This document shows positions 58,501-64,000 of a DNA stretch of 64,000 bases, piece after piece. The translations under genes and the position numbers were made by a program. Every line of letters starts with the position of its first letter. The stretch's first letter is position 1. Source of the DNA: Sphagnum magellanicum (Eukaryota > Streptophyta > Sphagnopsida > Sphagnales > Sphagnaceae); the NCBI GenBank assembly GCA_021904315.1, contig CM038910.1, forward strand, positions 8,494,001 to 8,558,000, given 5' to 3'. The notes below the pieces were generated by a model. That model was not told the origin of the DNA and made no database searches. It saw only the letters and a list, made by a program, of their open reading frames with translations.

Positions 58501-61103
58501 AAGTAGATGGTGAATTTTGGAGGGGTTCTCAATTGTTTGGATCAACATTGTGCACTGAGTCTAGAATGGGTACATTACCTCTTTCAGGTTCTGGTCTTGC
58601 CATTGACTCAGTAAACCCTGTGTGGCAGGGCTCAAATCAAGAACTTGTTGTTATGGTGATCAGTATTGCCTTTGTGTGCTCTCTTGTCAACTATGTCATG
58701 GATCGGTGGTCCATGCCTGTGGATCTCACTCTGAATAAGATGTCCACATCTGCTGACTGCTTGTGTATGTTGTTGGATGGAGCAGGATTTCTTTGCTGCC
58801 AATTCTTCTGCACATGCTTCCAGGAGGTCTTCTCCAAGGGTGCACAACAGGGCTGTTCAAGAGGCTGTAAGTACATTCAAAAGGAAATTGATTGTCTGTA
58901 AATCTTGGAAATGCCACTGTTTCTTATAAAATTGTTTTGCATGCAGTCTGCAGCATTAAAGACCTCAGACCATCGTAGAGCTACTCCTTGTTGGAACTCG
59001 CTTGGAGGAACAGCAAAAGCATTTGAACTTGCCCATTCTCCCCACCACCACCATTGGGTCATTCCCACAAACAGCTGAGCACCGCAGGGTTCGCCAGGAG
59101 GTGAAGAGCAAGAAGTAAGTCTATGTTAGACCATATCCTGGTTTCATTTTGTGGGCCTCTTCACCTGTCTTTCATTTCCAGTGCAGAGATGATCTTTACA
59201 CCTACATGTTTGCAAAATCTGGGCATTGGATTTGTTTTCACACTCTTCACTAATCTGTGTTCCTTGATTTCTGTTTCCACAGGATCACTGAGCAGGATTA
59301 TGAAAAGGCAATCAAAGCAGAAATTAACAGCATGGTGAAGGTGCAGGAGGAACTTGACATTGATGTTCTTGTACATGGAGAACCTGAGGCGGATGTTTAA
59401 CCTTCTGTTCTTGCACTTATTGTGTTACAAGAGTACTAGCTTCTGATGGTAATGATATCTGCAACTTCCACTTCTGTTTTCTCAGGTGGCAGTTTGCCCT
59501 GTCAAGAGACTACTTGGTTGGTGTGCAGATGTGCAAACTGAAGACTCCCTATGCTGATGTCTATTTCCTTTGCCTGTTGCAGAGAAATGATGTGGTGGAG
59601 TATTTTGGTGAGCAACTTGAGGGTTTCTGCTTCTCTGCTAATGGGTGGGTGCAATCTTATGGCTACTGATGTGTGAAGCCACCAATCATCTTTGGTGATG
59701 TGATCCAGCCTAAGGCCATGACTGTCTTCTGGTCACAGTATGCTCAAAGTGTTATAAAGTGTCCCATGAAGGGCATGCTGACTGGCCCTGTCACCATTCT
59801 CAATTGGTCTTTTGTTAGGAATGACCAGGCCAGGTACTTACAATTCTCTCTATTATCCTTATGCTATATGACACCAGTTATATGTCTTGCAAGATTATAC
59901 CCAATCTGATAATGTTTAGCTGTGATCAAGTTCTATGGAGGTTTGATACAATGCATATTTGGTTGGTCTGAGCATAAAGAAATTCAGGTCCAAAGTGTGA
60001 TTTTTTAATTTTTTGTAGCACTTGGTAAGCAGTACAAAATTTCCTGTTGAAACTAACAGCTCTGCTTCATAATTGCAGGTCAGAGACATGCTACCAGATT
60101 GTTCTGGCTATAAAGGATGGGGTGGAGGATCTTGAGGCTGGAGGGATAAATGTAAGATTGTTGGCGACCTCTCCATTGCAGATTTACTCCTCCTTTGACT
60201 GTTTACTCAAATATATGTTGTACCTCTCTGACTGAGATGTGGCAAGTACAGGTAATTCAAATTGATGAAACTGCTCTCCAGGAGGGTCTGCCCTTGTGCA
60301 AGTCAGAGCAAGCTGACTATCAAAACTGGCCTGTGCATAGCTTCCGCATCACCACATCTGGAGTGAAGGACACCACTCAGACTTGTAACTCTCTTCATAA
60401 ACCACACAATTTGAAGACTGGAAGAGCATCTATAGAGATTTTGTGGTCAGTTTTAGAAACTGCAATCTTTCATGTCAATGTCCAGAATCATACTAAACTT
60501 GGGTTTTTGGTTGCAGATTCACACCTACATGTGCTACTCAAATTTCAATGATATAATACATTCCATTGTTGACATGGATGCTGATGTCATCACAATTGAG
60601 AATTCCTGATCTGATGAAAAGCTTCTATCTGTCTTTCATGAGGGAGTTGAGTATGGTGCTGGTATTGGCCCAGGTGTTTATGACATTGACTCCCCATGTA
60701 TTCCATCCACTGAAGAAATTGCTGAGTGTGCTCGCAAGGTAAACATGTCCGTTAATCGGTATTGTTGAGCCAACTGCTGGTACATGCATGAATTCCTGAA
60801 GTGATCGATTTGAAAGGGATGGATGCCCAGCATTTTCTTGCATGGTCAAGTTTAAGTCACCAGTTAGTTTCCAATTTAGCTGTCCATCTGCTGTATGTAA
60901 TGACTGGGTAACAAACTAGCTTACAAGTATCATTCTGAAAAACTAGAAAATGCATGGTGCAGATGCTTGCTGTGCTAGAATCAAAGGTGCTGTGGATCAA
61001 CCCTGACTGTGGGCTGAAGACCAGGAAGTATGCAGAGGTTGTTCCTGCTTTGACCAACATGGTAAATGCTGCCAAGCAGCTGTGGATTGAGCTTGCCAAG
61101 TAA
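55513..61103 (+). pseudogene. Cobalamin-independent methionine synthase (MetE), 14 exons, disrupted
   Basis: The family makes methionine from homocysteine and 5-methyltetrahydrofolate. Exons: 55513-55862, 56145-56232, 56399-56526, 56697-56888, 57528-57727, 58230-58393, 58786-58866, 58947-59114, 59283-59388, 59583-59833, 60079-60151, 60252-60380, 60517-60738, 60963-61103. The start [17 protein letters not shown] and the length of 763 residues fit plant MetE. Exons 1-7 (about 401 residues, the N-terminal barrel) are open. Lesions: an extra T at 58988-58989 in exon 8; TGA at 59667 and 60607, each where Arg is expected; no GT donor after 60380. The donors after 58393 and 59388 read GC. Zinc ligands Cys649, Glu671 and Cys733 are kept, but His647 is Tyr (TYMC). 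Splice boundaries elsewhere are canonical, so it arose by DNA duplication or decay in place, not retroposition. Confidence 0.9.
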
Positions 61104-61745
61104 ATACCAGTTGCAAGTTTTCAGAATGAGTGCCTGGGGATTGCTGGATCTTGAGTTCACTCAGTCTGGATGTGGTCCTTGATTGATTGATCAAGCTTGC
61201 CAGCAGAATGTGAGATCCCTGCTACCTACTACACAGATACTAGTCCTTGTTTTTGAGAGTATTTTCTTGATCCTGCACCTCTCTAGTACAGAGGTTTCTT
61301 CACTCTCTCCTCAATTCAAGGTAGATGGGGTTGCGAAATTTTCTTTCGGAATGTCATTGAGTCTATATTCAAATTTGCTCTCTGCTTCATGTTGAGCTAA
61401 GCCTGTCACATTGGTGTTCTCTGGTACTTCAACCGTAGTCGTGTTCAGCAACTAACACCCTCTACAGGACATTCATTAAATTCACAAACAATTTTGCATC
61501 TATTGGAAGTCAATTTAGATGGTGAACTATACCTGTCTAACAATTTGAAGCGAATGTGAAGCATGGAAATGTGGTCTCCCTCAACACTGTTCTGCTGCTT
61601 TGTGGTTTGTTATGAGAGAGAGGTCTCCTATTAACACAGGCTTGTTATGTGTTCCTGATTGAAATTATGACATTTGCTGGATTTGGAACTGAAGGCTTTT
61701 CCTTAAATCCAACCAGGAACTGAACAACCCTGTCTTATATGGCCA
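61104..61745. other. 3' flank of the MetE locus
   Basis: Follows the TAA at 61101. Probably 3' untranslated and intergenic DNA. No clear polyadenylation signal could be assigned. Confidence 0.4.
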
Positions 61746-62018
61746 CAGTGAACCAGCATCCACCAGTGCACCGTCCACTGGGTGCCCATTAGTACTCAGT
61801 TGTGGATGAACCTCAACTGAGTTAATATTCTGTTTCACATTGGTAACCAATTCTCTACGTCTCTCATATTGGGAGATAGGGAGGAAAAGAGGCAACTAGT
61901 AGGTAAGTAGATGGTATATACATAGGTAAGGGCTGTTTTTACTACCTACCTACTAAAACCTGCTTGTGGGTTGTTAGTAGGTAATGGAAAAAAAAGTAAC
62001 TGAGCTAACCACCATGGT
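61746..62018 (-). repeat. Dispersed repeat family B, second full-length-like copy
   Basis: Inverted relative to the copy at 26631: GAACCAGCATCCACCAGTGC at one end, then ACTCAGTTGTGGATGA, TTGGTAACCAA, ACATAGGTAAGGG, TACTACCTACCTACTAA and ACTGAGCTAACCACC at the other. Non-coding. Confidence 0.7.
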
Positions 62019-62309
62019 TAGATAGGGAACTGGAACCCAACAGAACTGTGTTTCCTGACCCGGAGATAAGATGATGACTGCACCAGTTGGCCGTTCTGTC
62101 CATAGGATGGGCTGGATGATTTGCCTCTTTTTCATTTGCCTCTTTACCTTATAGTAACCAACATTCTACTACAGTGAATCCTTTTTGGCTGCTGACCTTT
62201 GACCATTTTTTTCCCCAACCCTGACTGCCATACTACTTACTCACCTAGCTACCCTACTAGCCTAAACCTTAGCCTTGCCTATGAATTAACAATTAATCCC
62301 TTATTTCCC

Positions 62310-62700
62310 TTGGCAAAACTCTTATCTCCTCTTAGCTAAACTTCTATCTTTTGGTTAAACTTATAGTTCTTCTTGACAAAACTTATATATTTTATCAGCT
62401 AAACTTATATCTTTTGGTTAAACTTATATATGTTATTAATTAAATTTCTCTTTCTTGAAAAAGCTTTTTTTTTTTCTTGGCTAAACCTATATTTTTTCTT
62501 GGTTAAACTTATATTTCTTGGTAAAACTTTTATCTCTTGGTTAAACTTATATTTATTTTTAGCTAAGTTTATTTCTCTTAGTTAAACTTATAGTTTTTCT
62601 TGATTAAACTTGTATCTCTTGGTTAAACCTATATTTCTTCTTGACTAAACTTTTATTTCTCAACAAAATTTATATATCGTATTAATTAAACTTCTACCTA
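62310..62700. repeat. Degenerate minisatellite, unit about 22-25 bp
   Basis: Repeats of TCTTGGTTAAACTTATATTT with variants (ggctaaacctatattt, gattaaacttgtatct) run for about 390 bp. Unit length varies. No coding content. Confidence 0.75.
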
Positions 62701-63775
62701 ATTCCTACTCTAGAAATTAATTAAGAGAGTAGATACATTTTTTGGTAATGTCATTTTAATTATTAACAAAGCATCTACATATTAGCAAAACCTACCTATT
62801 CACACTTCATCATACCTACCTATGCACTTGCAAATTGTGGATTCCAATTGTAGAAATTATAATGTAAAGTGTGGATATTGCAATTGTGGAAATTTTTCTG
62901 GCAATGGTCTTCTACTTCCATTTTGGACCATTTAATGCAAGATGTACTTAATTTAATTAAGGAATAGGCTTGATAAATTTAGAGTTAAAAAGACATCAAA
63001 CATTTATGAATATTTGCATAATTTTTAATACTAATGAAAATCAATCCTAGGTTGGATTTTTGGGGGGAAATTTGGCCAAATATTCACATACAAATACTTG
63101 CAACAAGACTCATTTTATCTATTTTGAAGGTGAATGAAGAAGTATCAAGTTGGGCCTTTGACTTAAAATGACCACACTAAATGTAAAAGAATAAACTTTT
63201 ATTTCATTCATTTAGTTTTTTCTTTTGATTGTGTTTCAATTTTAATTCATCACTCATTCCTAGAAAATTATTTTGTATGGCATTTATATGTGTTTATATA
63301 ATTATTAATTTTTATGGCATTTAACATTAAAATTGTTTATTTGTATATATAAATATTTGGGGTAATTAGTTTTAAACTCTAAGGCTAATGTTTCCATTCA
63401 TTATAATTTCTAATTAATTTTAAGATTCAAAACGTAGTTGTTTTAAATTTTTTTTGTATACCATTTGCAATTGTTTGTATAAACATTAGGTTGAAAACAT
63501 TTACCATTAAGATTATTTAAGATTTTAAGTTTAAGGTTTAATGAAATGTGTGTTGATTTATTTAGGTTGTGTTATCAAATCAAGATATAACTCTTTTGAA
63601 TGTGACATCATCCTTTAACATCAACAATATGATTTTTTTCTTAATCATTTTTTAATGTTTTTTTATTATTTTGTTCTTAATTTAAAGAAATAAATCTCCT
63701 TGGATAGTTTTAATATAGTCATCAAATTCCACTAAAAATGTTCCATGTTTGATATATGGATTTAACATTTTGGCC
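62701..63775. other. No recognised gene
   Basis: AT-rich, nothing recognised. Confidence 0.5.
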
Positions 63776-64000
63776 TCCCATAAATAATGTGGATTAGGGT
63801 CATAATGTGAGTATTGCACTTTGCCCCCACATATAGTTTGGATCCTTAAATTTTCATGTTAGTATTGTGTTTCCGTCTCCCATATATAATGTGTATTAGG
63901 GTCATAATGTGAGTATTACATTTTGCCCTCACATATAATGTGCATCCTTAAATTGTCATGCAGGTATTACATTTCCCTCTCCCATATATAGTGTGGATTA
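63776..64000. repeat. 102-bp tandem repeat running off the window
   Basis: Copies start at TCCCATA (63776, 63878 and 63980), exactly 102 bases apart. Each has TATTAGGGTCATAATGTGAG (first copy GATTAGGGTC...), TTTGCCCYCACATATA and ATCCTTAAATT in the same positions. A regular period and modest divergence suggest a satellite array that continues past the edge. Confidence 0.8.

Noticed and set aside
1..64000. CRISPR arrays, bacterial operons, ribosome binding sites, rRNA genes
   Set aside because: The sequence is eukaryotic plant DNA; the tandem repeats have no regular spacer-repeat structure and no rRNA signature was seen.

Overview
This is AT-rich nuclear DNA from a large, repeat-filled plant (streptophyte) genome. 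Support comes from a 14-exon plant-type cobalamin-independent methionine synthase (MetE) locus, spliceosomal introns with GT-AG borders, Ty1-copia, hAT, CACTA and Helitron remains, and long gene-free stretches. The MetE copy is not especially close to the angiosperm form. I cannot name the lineage from sequence alone; a non-flowering plant with a big genome is my guess.

Layout. 1-4.7 kb: decayed Ty1-copia pol with its 3' LTR, then a second LTR-like block followed by a primer-binding-site-like sequence. 4.7-7.6 kb: no recognisable gene, one G-rich tract. 7.6-18.05 kb: one Ty1-copia element with both short LTRs, broken by stops and by at least one nested inverted-repeat element. 18.4-19.05 kb: the C-terminal end of another kind of retroelement, with a restriction-endonuclease-like pattern. 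19-23 kb: mostly unassigned, with local duplications. 23.2-25.0 kb (minus strand): the first two exons of a PEBP-family gene whose exon 1 encodes a signal peptide. 25-32 kb: dispersed-repeat copies and unassigned DNA. 32.0-32.8 kb: a non-autonomous hAT element with target duplication. 37.2-40.9 kb: a dead hAT transposase gene split by a 1.6-kb CACTA element, ending in the same terminal repeat as the small hAT element. 42.7-43.24 kb: a GC-richer solo LTR with intact 5-bp target duplication. 44.28-45.14 kb: two adjacent foldback elements. 46.3 kb: a second hAT-like fragment. 48.36-52.20 kb: a 3.84-kb block bounded by matching 20-bp inverted repeats and TA dinucleotides; inside are a broken basic/coiled-coil ORF, a 49-bp satellite, a 616-bp Helitron inserted in that satellite, and a 66-bp tandem repeat. 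53.65 kb: one end of another CACTA element. 55.5-61.1 kb: the MetE locus. 61.7-64 kb: a dispersed repeat and two tandem arrays, the last running off the window.

The only two host-type genes are the PEBP-like gene and the MetE locus. The MetE copy has all 14 exons in order (763 residues when reading through the lesions) but carries a frameshift, two stop codons, a missing splice donor and a lost zinc ligand, so it reads as a pseudogene. Several of its changes, and some in the retroelement remnants, are CGN-to-TGN changes as expected after long DNA methylation. Everything else is best read as layers of nested transposable elements.
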